Shown here: piece after piece, positions 24,877 through 32,050 of the stretch
Layout of the letters: each line of letters starts with the position of its first letter
How positions within the stretch are numbered: position 1 is the stretch's first letter
DNA from: Ruminococcus flavefaciens FD-1
GTDB lineage: Bacteria > Bacillota > Clostridia > Oscillospirales > Ruminococcaceae
Assembly: GCA_000174895.1 (NCBI GenBank)
Contig: ACOK01000103.1
Coordinates: 1 to 64,000, forward strand
Reading direction: 5' to 3'
DNA length: 64,000 bases
Notes under the pieces: generated by a model
Seen by the model: the letters and a program-made list of their open reading frames with translations, nothing else
What the model was told of the DNA's origin: nothing
Database searches by the model: none
Made by a program: the position numbers and the translations under genes

Positions 24877-24966
24877 CGAGCAACGTGTACAGCCATGTAG
24901 ACAGCGAAAGCAAGAAACTGAGTGCGGAGGCGATAGGTAAAGCGCTCTCAAACGAATCAACAGCCA
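24877..24966 (+). pseudogene. Tyrosine integrase remnant, 3' piece
   Basis: The frame reads SNVYSHVDSESKKLSAEAIG, then KALSNESTAM and a stop. It contains the catalytic Tyr of a tyrosine recombinase and is the exact missing continuation of the fragment ending at GHSDIGTT near 7216. It lies about 135 bp from a copy of the tRNA-Ser 3' end, as expected for the integrase of an older element that used that tRNA. Confidence 0.8.
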
Positions 24967-25050
24967 TGTAACATAAACTGAAAGGGCACTTGCAGTTTTC
25001 TCGCAAAAAACAAGTCGGTCATTATGCAATCAACTGCGTTATAACAAAAA

Positions 25051-25077
25051 AGTTCCGCCTCTCGAAAAGGCGGAACT
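25051..25077 (-). terminator. Terminator reading leftward, next to attL
   Basis: A 10-bp perfect stem (AGTTCCGCCT at 25051-25060, AGGCGGAACT at 25068-25077) is followed leftward by a run of six T. It would stop transcripts leaving the tRNA-Ser element or the integrase gene. Confidence 0.75.
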
Positions 25078-25100
25078 ACGCGGAATACTCCGCATTTGGC

Positions 25101-25128
25101 TTGGCGCAGTGGGTGGGATTCGAACCCA
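25101..25128 (-). repeat. Left attachment site (tRNA-Ser 3' end copy)
   Basis: TTGGCGCAGTGGGTGGGATT followed by CGAACCCA is identical to 31454-31481. It includes the CCA end, acceptor strand and T-arm of tRNA-Ser(CGA). Identity ends at the next base. Confidence 0.85.
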
Positions 25129-25159
25129 TACAATGCAACGTAATATAGCGTCAATTCCA

Positions 25160-26203
25160 CTATTGTGTGGAATTTTGAGTGAAGTTTTCTCTCAAAAGTG
25201 TCTCAAAATAAGCGTCTATTTTATCGTCGGCAGCCTTGCGCTCAGCGGAGAAAGTGTGCTGATAAACGTTTTTCAGCGTGCTGTTCGTGCTCCATCCACC
25301 ACGCTCCATTGCATACTTATCCGGGATGCCGAGAGCAAGCATGATTGAAGCGTTCATGTGCCTCAGATCATGGAAGCTCATGTGCTGTATACCTTCACGT
25401 TTCAGCAGCCTTGTAAACCTCATGTAAAGCGCATGATCTTTTATAAGGGTGATATACTCCTGATCTTCCGGAAGAGCATTTATTAGCGATATGATGTAAT
25501 GAGACAGCCTTATCTGTCTTGTTGATTCGAGTGTTTTTGTACTGTCCTTTTCGATGTGATCTCCATCAACGTTTACGATTGTGCTCTGAACGGTGAGGAT
25601 GTTGCCTTGTATATCAGATCTCCTCAGGCCTCTGATCTCGGACATTCGCAGCGAGCACCACATTGCAAGCAGGCAGGGGAGTTCAATCTCCGTTCCGATT
25701 ATAGCTTTCAGTACATCTTCAACAGGAGGGAGCTGCTTGATCTTCTTCTGGACCTTGGGCAGCGTAGTCCGAAGTCTCAGCTCCGGAGCATAAACACTAA
25801 GCACAGCTGAGAGCAGACCGTGAGCGTTATGTATTGACTTCGGAGACATAGTAAGCGCCAGGCGATTGATATATGCTTGTATATCCTGCTGAGTAATATC
25901 CTTAACAAGAATATCACAGAGGCCGTCAAGACTTGTTTTGCGGTATTTACGATACCCGTTTATAGTTGTTGGCGACAGGATGTTTTCTTTCAAAGCTATA
26001 TACTCATCTATGGCTTCTCCGATAGTTTTTCCCTGCTCTTCTTTCCGCTTCTTCCCGGCCAGGTATTCACGGCCCATGAGCTCGGCTTCGTTTCTTCCTG
26101 CTTTGCCGGGGAGTTTCGAGGTAAATGATACGGTTTTCTTCAGATCCTTATCATAGACCTGGACTCTCCAGGAGCCGGAGGGGAGCTGCTTCGCTTTTGC
26201 CAT
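25160..26203 (-). CDS. int: Tyrosine site-specific integrase of the tRNA-Ser element
   Basis: 347 residues. An arm-binding N-terminus (SGSWRVQVYDKDLKK) is followed by a SAM-like core-binding domain. The catalytic domain has R186 (SLRMSEI), K in the KDSTKTLESTR hairpin, H278 and R281 (FHDLRH), W304 and Tyr314 (KNVYQHTF). AGGAGGTGAT precedes the ATG. The gene ends 31 bp from the left attachment site, the standard position for an integrase that targets a tRNA 3' end. It is the last gene of the leftward immunity operon. Confidence 0.95.
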   Translation of the reverse strand: MAKAKQLPSGSWRVQVYDKDLKKTVSFTSKLPGKAGRNEAELMGREYLAGKKRKEEQGKTIGEAIDEYIALKENILSPTTINGYRKYRKTSLDGLCDILVKDITQQDIQAYINRLALTMSPKSIHNAHGLLSAVLSVYAPELRLRTTLPKVQKKIKQLPPVEDVLKAIIGTEIELPCLLAMWCSLRMSEIRGLRRSDIQGNILTVQSTIVNVDGDHIEKDSTKTLESTRQIRLSHYIISLINALPEDQEYITLIKDHALYMRFTRLLKREGIQHMSFHDLRHMNASIMLALGIPDKYAMERGGWSTNSTLKNVYQHTFSAERKAADDKIDAYFETLLRENFTQNSTQ

Positions 26204-26214
26204 AGGATCACCTC

Positions 26215-26739
26215 CTAAAGATATAGTCGCCTTAATTTATTTGCAAGCTCGGTTACATAATTAATGTTTTCAGGTGACATTTCTCCATAAAAAGGCTGGA
26301 ATGATGTTTCAAACTTATTGATATTGTTTTCTTTGCTTTTTACTGTTTTAAGTGTTAAGAGTTTATTTTCAACTGCATTGCTACACCGAAGTATCAATTC
26401 ATGTACAAATTCCTGCTTATGGTCTATGAGCTTTTCAGCGGTTTCTGGAAGATCGCTACCTTCAATTTTAATATACTTCTTCATATAGATAAGACCGATA
26501 ATTCGTGTAACTGCAAAGTCGTAGCGTTCAAAGAATACATCTGGCTTCTTTGTGGTGTCTATCAGCTTCAAGCTTTCATTATACTGCTTATAATAATTCT
26601 TAGCATTCATTTGCGAATAAGAACGGTTTATCTTGATTTTCGGAGAAGGCGTAAGATCATAATAATGGTTCGGACGTGTTGAAAGATACGTCTGCCATTT
26701 TGTGTATTTTGGTTTGAATAGTTTACTAAAGATACCCAT
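26215..26739 (-). CDS. Hypothetical protein between repressor and integrase
   Basis: A 174-residue, basic and Asn/Tyr/Lys-rich protein that begins MGIFSKLFKPKYTKWQTYLS. It has no membrane segment or motif that I recognise. The base composition looks more AT-rich than the neighbouring phage genes. It sits in the immunity cassette (repressor, DUF4177-like, this gene, integrase), the usual place for lysogeny-expressed cargo such as superinfection exclusion or defence genes. The function is unknown. Confidence 0.6.
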   Translation of the reverse strand: MGIFSKLFKPKYTKWQTYLSTRPNHYYDLTPSPKIKINRSYSQMNAKNYYKQYNESLKLIDTTKKPDVFFERYDFAVTRIIGLIYMKKYIKIEGSDLPETAEKLIDHKQEFVHELILRCSNAVENKLLTLKTVKSKENNINKFETSFQPFYGEMSPENINYVTELANKLRRLYL

Positions 26740-26740
26740 A

Positions 26741-27010
26741 TTATCTCATATCTAACCTCTCAAATACAAGCGTTGCCTGTATTTTGTCGCCACCTGCAAA
26801 TAAGCCCTTGGAGCCTGAGGAAGTCGTGGAGATAGTATGCAACCTATATCCTTTTGCAACTTGCTTATTTATTACATCTTGTAAAGAAGTAAGGCAAAAG
26901 TCACTTGAACCGGTACCGAAAAGCTTTTCAGTTAAAACTACTTGACGTACAATGTATGGTTCACTTCCGTTACCACTGGCTTTTCCTACTTTATCATCAA
27001 ATCCAAACAT
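26741..27010 (-). CDS. DUF4177-like small protein
   Basis: 89 residues. The segment QVVLTEKLFGTGSSDFCLTS, followed by INKQVAKGYRLHTISTTSSG and a final LVFERLDMR, follows the DUF4177 pattern of a strand, a helix, a GW/GY-x-L turn and a terminal strand. These small proteins are widespread and mostly uncharacterised. It lies 13 bp after the repressor gene and 1 bp before the next gene, in the same operon. Confidence 0.65.
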   Translation of the reverse strand: MFGFDDKVGKASGNGSEPYIVRQVVLTEKLFGTGSSDFCLTSLQDVINKQVAKGYRLHTISTTSSGSKGLFAGGDKIQATLVFERLDMR

Positions 27011-27023
27011 ATAATTGCTCCTT

Positions 27024-27677
27024 TCACACTAATCGTCTTTTGATCTCGATCACTCTGCCGACGATCTTGATCCTGTTCATATCCTGTTTCTCGAATACAC
27101 GTGGGGGATAATAAGGATTGATACTTTTGAGGGTGATCTTTGTATTATCTATCTGCACCTGCTTCACAAGACCGTCTTCGTTATCGACAGTCACGACCGC
27201 ATAGCATTCGGCATCAAGTTCAGACTGCTCCTGGACGAGGACGAGGTCCTTCTCGTGCAGCTCAGGCTCCATGCTGTCGCCTTTGACTTCCAGCCAGAAA
27301 TAATCATAGCCTGTTTTCAGACTGCTCCCGTCGGTGCGGATATACTCACTTATATTATCCTCGGCATGGCAGCTGTAGCCTGCTGCAACCTTACCGATCA
27401 GCGGCACAAGCACCGTGCCTTCTTCGGTGTAGGGAATTTTTGATAGATTCTTATCTTTATCGGGGGACTGCTCAGATTCTTCCCATCCCATAAGATAAGC
27501 AGGAGTTGTATCAAGTGCTTTTGCAATTGCAGCAATCATCGATTGATGAGGGTCACGTTCACCTGATTCAATTTTTGCAATAGTTGATCTCGACTTATAT
27601 CCTACAGCAAGGGCGAGTTCGTCCTGTGTCATTCCTTTTTCAGTTCTTAGTGCTAATACTCTTTCTCCGAATGTCAT
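27024..27677 (-). CDS. LexA/CI-like phage repressor (XRE helix-turn-helix plus S24 peptidase)
   Basis: 217 residues from the ATG at 27677, which has AAGGAGGTG upstream. Residues 4-60 are an XRE helix-turn-helix (MTQDELALAVGYKSRSTIAK). The C-terminus is an S24 autoprotease with the cleavage site A99-G100 (KVAAGYS), nucleophile S135 (KGDSMEPEL) and Lys172 (GLVKQVQI). It should hold the element quiescent and be inactivated by RecA filaments during DNA damage. Its promoter and four operators lie just upstream. Confidence 0.93.
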   Translation of the reverse strand: MTFGERVLALRTEKGMTQDELALAVGYKSRSTIAKIESGERDPHQSMIAAIAKALDTTPAYLMGWEESEQSPDKDKNLSKIPYTEEGTVLVPLIGKVAAGYSCHAEDNISEYIRTDGSSLKTGYDYFWLEVKGDSMEPELHEKDLVLVQEQSELDAECYAVVTVDNEDGLVKQVQIDNTKITLKSINPYYPPRVFEKQDMNRIKIVGRVIEIKRRLV

Positions 27678-27699
27678 GTTAAGCACCTCCTTACAGATA

Positions 27700-27728
27700 A
27701 TTATAACATTTTGTAGCCGATATGTCAA
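27700..27728 (-). promoter_or_regulatory. Repressor promoter
   Basis: Reading leftward, TTGACA (27728 to 27723), a 17-bp spacer and TATAAT (27705 to 27700). The -35 box lies inside the first operator, giving autoregulation. Confidence 0.85.
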
Positions 27729-27876
27729 CAAAAGTTAACATTTTCTCAGTGGCAAAATGTCAACAAAAAGCAACAGCATATTTTGTGCAAAAAATAGAAA
27801 AGTATATTTCTTGGTAAACTTGTGTTGACAAAAAGTCACACTGATGCTATACTGTAATTGTTGACAGATAGTCACG
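27723..27876. promoter_or_regulatory. Four repressor operators in the divergent control region
   Basis: Four 18-bp sites share the pattern TGTYRACAAAAAGTCACA: 27723-27740, 27758-27775, 27823-27840 and 27859-27876. The first covers the leftward -35 box, the third covers the rightward -35 box and the fourth lies just downstream of the rightward -10 box. This is a classical lysis/lysogeny switch layout. Confidence 0.75.
27825..27853 (+). promoter_or_regulatory. Rightward early promoter of the element
   Basis: TTGACA at 27825-27830, a 17-bp spacer and TATACT at 27848-27853, with a TG one base before the -10 box. It drives the Cro-like gene and those that follow. Confidence 0.85.
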
Positions 27877-27895
27877 TAGAAACGGAGGTGAATAA

Positions 27896-28141
27896 ATGAC
27901 AGATTCAGTCCTGCTCACTTCCAAGATAAGCGAGTGTGGTTTTACTTATTCTGAAATTGCCCATGAATTAGGCATTACAAGGCAGGGACTTTGGAAGAAA
28001 ATACACAATCGCTCTGAGTTTAAGCAGTCGGAGATTGAGAAAATCACAAGGCTTCTTAACCTCGACATGGAAGTGAATAGCAAAATTTTTTTTAAAAACT
28101 TTGTTGGCAATAAGTCACCAAAAGAAACTGCTGAACCATAA
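27896..28141 (+). CDS. Cro-like helix-turn-helix protein
   Basis: 81 residues. The N-terminal helix-turn-helix (ECGFTYSEIAHELGITRQGL, then WKKIHNRSEF) is of the small phage Cro/antirepressor kind. GGAGGTG lies upstream of the ATG. It is the first gene after the rightward promoter, divergent from the repressor, so a Cro role is the natural inference. Confidence 0.75.
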   Translation: MTDSVLLTSKISECGFTYSEIAHELGITRQGLWKKIHNRSEFKQSEIEKITRLLNLDMEVNSKIFFKNFVGNKSPKETAEP

Positions 28142-28154
28142 GAAAGGAGCATAT

Positions 28155-28514
28155 ATGACACTCAGAGAGGAAATGGAAAAGGCTGCGGAGCAGGGCGTTG
28201 AACTTATCGCACCGTACAAGCTGAATGAGATGTCTAAAGTAGCAACCATAATGGAAGTCGACATCGAGAACAAGCTCGAAGCACTACAGGCAGCAGTTGA
28301 AGGATACATCGAAACGCTGCAGCTCATTCCTGATCAGGTTGTGATGATCGTCAATGAAGAAGGCCTGCTGAAAGGCCTGCCGGTTAATCCGTTCGCTTCT
28401 GCCGTCGCCGGTACGACTATCGTCGGTAACGCTCTGATAGTAGGCGTAGACGGTGAGGAGTTTACAGACATCCCTGATAAGATAGCACATCAGATCAAGT
28501 ATAAGTTCGTGTGA
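28155..28514 (+). CDS. DUF3846-like phage protein
   Basis: 120 residues from the ATG at 28155 (GAAAGGAG upstream). The C-terminal half, QVVMIVNEEGLLKGLPVNPF and GTTIVGNALIVGVDGEEF, follows the DUF3846 pattern of an acidic strand, NP and an I.G.A.I..G turn. A helical extension precedes it. Proteins of this family occur among early genes of clostridial phages; the function is unknown. Confidence 0.6.
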   Translation: MTLREEMEKAAEQGVELIAPYKLNEMSKVATIMEVDIENKLEALQAAVEGYIETLQLIPDQVVMIVNEEGLLKGLPVNPFASAVAGTTIVGNALIVGVDGEEFTDIPDKIAHQIKYKFV

Positions 28515-28524
28515 GGTGGCAGCT

Positions 28525-28788
28525 ATGACCGTTAACGAAAACTATTTAGATCAGCACGGACGGTCCTGCTTAGTATTCTCAGGAGTCAAGAAGTTCTCAG
28601 ATGTTTACGAATGGCTATTTAATCATTACAACGGTTATAAGTTTGCTATACTTCTTGATTGCAGCAAAGATGAATTTCCTGAACCAGACAGCAAGATATA
28701 TGTCAACTTCCTGGATGAACTCCATGATGAAGTAGCTATGGAAGCAGGCTATATCAGAGCTGACAAGGATACATTTAAGAGGAGGTAA
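28525..28788 (+). CDS. Hypothetical phage-type protein
   Basis: 87 residues from the ATG at 28525, with AGGTGG upstream; the GTG at 28516 overlaps that ribosome site. Acidic, with GRSCLVFSGVKKFSDVYEWL and a DEFPEPDSK segment. I do not recognise it. It lies in tight series with its neighbours. Confidence 0.6.
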   Translation: MTVNENYLDQHGRSCLVFSGVKKFSDVYEWLFNHYNGYKFAILLDCSKDEFPEPDSKIYVNFLDELHDEVAMEAGYIRADKDTFKRR

Positions 28789-28791
28789 ACT

Positions 28792-29127
28792 ATGACCGAA
28801 TACGAAAAATCTAAGTATGCCGAGTATTCCAAAGAACTGGAACGCATACGCAAGAAGCTGGCAGAAGCTGAAGCAAACTATCAGTGCACCGGCTCAGCAA
28901 GCACATACAGAACCATTCACAAATATGAGGCGCTGGAAGATGTGTACATGCTCGCCTTAGGAGCTCTCAACGGTGACTGCAGACGTTGCGGTTCAACTGA
29001 GCGCCATGTGAGAACGCTGCTTGGCAAGTACAAAGATGATAATATAAATTATAAATCAGCTGTTATCCGTGAGGATCTTCTCGAAATATGCCCGGAAGCA
29101 GCTATAGAAACAACAAGGAGGAAATAA
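28792..29127 (+). CDS. Hypothetical phage-type protein
   Basis: 111 residues with a strong AGGAGG just before the start. The N-terminal half is a charged helix (YSKELERIRKKLAEAEANYQ) and a CRRCG pair follows near residue 64. It starts 3 bp after the preceding gene. No family recognised. Confidence 0.6.
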   Translation: MTEYEKSKYAEYSKELERIRKKLAEAEANYQCTGSASTYRTIHKYEALEDVYMLALGALNGDCRRCGSTERHVRTLLGKYKDDNINYKSAVIREDLLEICPEAAIETTRRK

Positions 29128-29129
29128 TC

Positions 29130-29696
29130 ATGAGCAATGAAATCATCGTAGTAAAGCAGCTCCCTGTAATCGTGGAGCAGCTCGCACAGGTCAAGGAGAC
29201 CGTGATCCAGAGAGTACAGACAGCGACTTCACTTGTCTGCACTGACGAAACAGTCAAGGAAGTCAAGAAGGCCAGAGCTGAGCTCAACAGTGAGTTCAAG
29301 CAGTGGGAGGAGAAGCGCAAGGAAGTCAAGACCGCAGTCATGACACCTTATGAGAAATTCGAGGCTGTATACAAGGACTGCGTATCAGATACCTACAAGA
29401 AGGCCGATGCAGAGCTGAAAGCAAAGATAGAAGGAGTCGAGAAGGAGCTCAAGCAGAAGAAGGCCGACGAAGTGAAAGAATACTTCAATGAATACCTGGA
29501 GAGCGCAGGAATTGACTTTCTGACCTTCGAGCAGGCCAACATCAATGTTACACTTTCAGCTACCATGAAGAGCCTGAAGGAGCAGGCCAAGAGCTATATT
29601 GATAAGATCAGCGACGATCTGGCACTTATTGATACTCAGGAGCATAATGGAAAACGGTTCTCTCAGTGCTTCCGATGTTGCTCTCTTAAGTGGTAG
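29130..29696 (+). CDS. DUF1351 phage protein, C-terminally truncated by fusion
   Basis: 188 residues against roughly 300 for the family. The charged helical core (VKKARAELNSEFKQWEEKRK, then VKTAVMTPYEKFEAVYKD) is typical DUF1351. The family-like sequence stops at DDLALIDTQEH and is followed by an unrelated 16-residue tail. At that point the next gene's ribosome site and start begin in another frame. I infer a deletion that removed the rest of this gene and whatever lay between it and the next. Confidence 0.7.
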   Translation: MSNEIIVVKQLPVIVEQLAQVKETVIQRVQTATSLVCTDETVKEVKKARAELNSEFKQWEEKRKEVKTAVMTPYEKFEAVYKDCVSDTYKKADAELKAKIEGVEKELKQKKADEVKEYFNEYLESAGIDFLTFEQANINVTLSATMKSLKEQAKSYIDKISDDLALIDTQEHNGKRFSQCFRCCSLKW

Positions 29697-30321
29697 CAAC
29701 GGCTTCGGCGGTTTTGCTGGTGGCTTTGAAGGCCTTATCTATCTCGCTGTAATTGCTGCTATGTTCGGCGGCGGATTCGGAGGCTTCGGTCTCGGCGGTA
29801 ACGCTGCAGGCGCAGCTGTCGCAACCGGCATGGCTACACAGAATGATGTACAGCGTGGATTTGACAACCAGAACCTGCAGGCACAGACAAGAGATATCCT
29901 TGCAGCAGTAACAAATGGCACAGCTCAGACAATAGCTGCAGACACTTCAAACGCTCAGAACACTATCAACGCTATCAAGGACGGCAATGCTGCCCTGATC
30001 AGAGAGTTCGGCAACGTTGAGACGGCTCTTACAGCTCTCGGCGGTAAGCAGCAGGAGTGCTGCTGCAACATCCTCAGAGCTACCGACCAGGTACGCTATG
30101 ACGGAGCAGTGAATACTGCAGCAATCAATGCGAACACCACAGCTCAGGTCCAGAAGGTGCTTGATGCTATCGTAGGCAACCGCATGGCTGATATGCAGTC
30201 TCAGATCAATGCTCTGCAGCTCCAGGCAGCTACAGCAGGCATGATGAAGTTCCCTAATGCGTGGACCTTCAACGGTGGATACTTCCCACCGCTCCAGCCG
30301 GCAGCAACAGCAGCAGGCTAA
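29647..30321 (+). CDS. Gly/Ala-rich conserved phage protein
   Basis: 224 residues from the ATG at 29647, with AGGAG 5 nt upstream; it overlaps the truncated DUF1351 gene by 50 bp. The order is an N-terminal SLSASDVALLSGSNG motif, a glycine-rich hydrophobic segment (AAMFGGGFGGFGLGG) and a long helical region with many Asn/Gln/Ala (FDNQNLQAQTRDILAAVTNG), with an ECCCNI cysteine cluster. This organisation is common in gut Clostridia phage and prophage genomes. The role is unknown; a membrane- or virion-associated protein is possible. Confidence 0.65.
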   Translation: MENGSLSASDVALLSGSNGFGGFAGGFEGLIYLAVIAAMFGGGFGGFGLGGNAAGAAVATGMATQNDVQRGFDNQNLQAQTRDILAAVTNGTAQTIAADTSNAQNTINAIKDGNAALIREFGNVETALTALGGKQQECCCNILRATDQVRYDGAVNTAAINANTTAQVQKVLDAIVGNRMADMQSQINALQLQAATAGMMKFPNAWTFNGGYFPPLQPAATAAG

Positions 30322-30380
30322 TAAATGCCTAAGGGGCAGGGGCTTTCCCCTGCCTTATTTTTATATAAGAAGGTGAAAAC

Positions 30381-30938
30381 ATGACTATAGAAGAGATTTT
30401 CAGCCGATTATCGGCACACAGCATAAGAGGCATGATGATTCATGAGCAGATGGCTAACTATTATGATTTCCTGGGCCTGCATGGCTTCAAGCGCTGCCAT
30501 GACTATCATTATCTTGATGAGACTCTGCAGCACAGGAAGATCCAGAAGTTCTACATCAACAGATACAGCAAGCTCGTACCTGACAGCAAGGTCGACAGCT
30601 CGTCTGTGATTCCTGAGGCATGGTACAAGACCACAAGGCAGGCAGTCGATAAGATCACAAAGCGAAATGCAGTTGAGTCGGGTTTCAGAGAATGGATCGA
30701 CTGGGAGCGTGAGACTGGCACCATACTTGCTGAGATGTGCATCGAAGCTGAGCAGCAGGGTGACATCGTTGCAGGTGAGTTCCTGCGTGACCTGATCAGA
30801 GATAACGCCAAGGAGCTGAAGAAGGCAGAGCGCATGCACATCAAGCTCGAATCGACCGACTATGACATGACATTCATAGCTGAGATCCAGAACGAGCTGC
30901 ACGCTAAGTACAAGGCCAAGATAAAGGAAGTGATATAA
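30381..30938 (+). CDS. Conserved all-helical phage-type protein
   Basis: 185 residues, with AAGAAGGTG upstream of the ATG. All-helical, with HEQMANYYDFLGLHGFKRCH and HYLDET near the N-terminus; the spaced His/Glu pattern is reminiscent of a ferritin-like bundle, though I cannot confirm metal binding. It often follows the Gly-rich gene in related elements, as far as I recall. Its stop overlaps the next start. Confidence 0.55.
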   Translation: MTIEEIFSRLSAHSIRGMMIHEQMANYYDFLGLHGFKRCHDYHYLDETLQHRKIQKFYINRYSKLVPDSKVDSSSVIPEAWYKTTRQAVDKITKRNAVESGFREWIDWERETGTILAEMCIEAEQQGDIVAGEFLRDLIRDNAKELKKAERMHIKLESTDYDMTFIAEIQNELHAKYKAKIKEVI

Positions 30939-31294
30939 TGACAAATTCTGAGATCATAGAGCAGGAAATAGCTGAGCTGGAGTGCAAGCAGATAGACTAT
31001 GCGACAGCGCAGAAGCTCGCATGGCTTTATATTGTAAGAGATCACATCAAGACTCCGAAGGAGCGCCCTGTTGAAGTAATAGACGTTGTCGAAGCTGTAA
31101 GAGTGGAATCTGTTGAAACGGAGCAGGTCAAGGAAGTCGTAAAGATTTCCGATGCTAACTCTGAATTCATGCAGACTATTGAAGGCAAGGACCTCGATTG
31201 TGTACTTGCAGTGATTAACGAAACTATGGATACGCTGCAAACGACTCTGCCGAGAATTTATAACGGCATGATGGCAAAGCTGAGAGAAATATAA
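30938..31294 (+). CDS. Hypothetical phage-type protein
   Basis: 118 residues, starting in a TAATG overlap with the previous gene. It has two helical ends joined by a Val/Glu-rich linker (VEVIDVVEAVRVESVETEQV). No motif recognised. It is the last gene of the element before its terminator. Confidence 0.55.
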   Translation: MTNSEIIEQEIAELECKQIDYATAQKLAWLYIVRDHIKTPKERPVEVIDVVEAVRVESVETEQVKEVVKISDANSEFMQTIEGKDLDCVLAVINETMDTLQTTLPRIYNGMMAKLREI

Positions 31295-31396
31295 AATCGT
31301 GTGAAGTTTCGTGTGAAGTTTTAAAAAAAAAATACTGTTTTTACTTCAAAAATCTTTGATTCTTATTCACAAAATTTTGTGAATCGGAACAAGAAA

Positions 31397-31448
31397 AAAT
31401 CCCGATATATCGGCAGTAAAATTAAAAATCTGCTGTATATCGGGATTT
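31397..31448. terminator. Terminator at the right end of the tRNA-Ser element
   Basis: A 13-bp perfect stem (AAATCCCGATATA at 31397-31409, TATATCGGGATTT at 31436-31448) lies between the last gene and the tRNA. It also lies just after the tRNA 3' end in the leftward direction, so it could serve both. Confidence 0.7.
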
Positions 31449-31453
31449 ATCAT

Positions 31454-31481
31454 TTGGCGCAGTGGGTGGGATTCGAACCCA
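31454..31481 (-). repeat. Right attachment site (within tRNA-Ser 3' end)
   Basis: Identical over 28 bp to 25101-25128. It covers the tRNA T-arm, acceptor strand and CCA, so integration leaves the tRNA intact. Confidence 0.85.
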
Positions 31482-31543
31482 CGTCCCTCAAGGGGCATCA
31501 TGATTTCGAGTCATGTCCGTTATGACCACTTCGATACCACTGC
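31455..31543 (-). tRNA. tRNA-Ser (anticodon CGA)
   Basis: An 89-nt class II tRNA. Acceptor GCAGTGG pairs with CCACTGC, discriminator G and encoded CCA. The anticodon stem CATGA/TCATG encloses loop CTCGAAA with anticodon CGA. A variable arm (CCC...GGG) and T-arm GTGGG-TTCGAAT-CCCAC are present. The D-stem is weak, as often in tRNA-Ser. It serves as an attachment site at both ends. Confidence 0.93.
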
Positions 31544-31671
31544 GTATTTAATTTAACTATAAAACTGCGAGAAAACTGCGAGAAAGCCAATTGCAAACAC
31601 AACTGCGAACACCGCCGAAGCCACGCAGAACAGGGATAAATCAAAGTGCGGCAAGCTCAGAAACGACTATG

Positions 31672-31711
31672 TTTCGAGTCATGTCCGTTATGACCACTTC
31701 GATACCACTGC
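31672..31711 (-). repeat. Duplicated 5' half of tRNA-Ser
   Basis: Exactly 40 nt identical to the tRNA from its first base to the anticodon loop (31504-31543). It is separated from the intact copy by 128 bp (31544-31671) that contain a short tandem repeat (ACTGCGAGAAA twice) and no gene. The pattern is what remains after an element integrated using the tRNA 5' half as core. Confidence 0.75.
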
Positions 31712-31950
31712 ATTATTTTGCTTATCTATTATAACATAAACGGATGAAAAAATCAATAAGAAATAATAAAATTTTTATTATAACTAAAAGGCGATCCAAA
31801 ATGATTCTGTTTTTCTGAATAATATACAAATAAATTCTGGTACATCACCAAGGTTTATCATTATTATCATTAAAGATGATGGAAGAGTGAAATGTGAATG
31901 ATAGAATCGTGTCGCTTTTCGGAATGATTGATTAGAATTTCTATCAAGCC
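31712..31950. other. AT-rich intergenic stretch
   Basis: No gene, tRNA or clear terminator is visible between the tRNA fragment and the promoter at 31951. Confidence 0.5.
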
Positions 31951-31979
31951 TTGACAAAGTTTTTGGTTTTGTGTATAAT
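31951..31979 (+). promoter_or_regulatory. Promoter of the cohesin-like lipoprotein gene
   Basis: A perfect TTGACA at 31951-31956, a 17-bp spacer and a perfect TATAAT at 31974-31979. The leader is about 65 nt. Confidence 0.88.
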
Positions 31980-32050
31980 AATAAATGAAAACGGGGGACA
32001 CTGCTCCGTATGTGATGTTAGTTAATTACATAATGAAAGGACACGAAATA

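Larger units (their letters stand above)
25101..31481. mobile_element. 6.4 kb integrated element in tRNA-Ser (phage satellite or decayed prophage)
   Basis: The element is bounded by a 28-bp direct repeat of the tRNA 3' end (25101-25128 and 31454-31481). It contains, leftward, integrase, an unknown 174-residue protein, a DUF4177-like protein and a LexA/CI-like repressor. Rightward it has a Cro-like protein and seven small genes, several of phage type. There are no terminase, portal, capsid, tail or lysis genes, so it cannot form particles alone. Confidence 0.8.
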
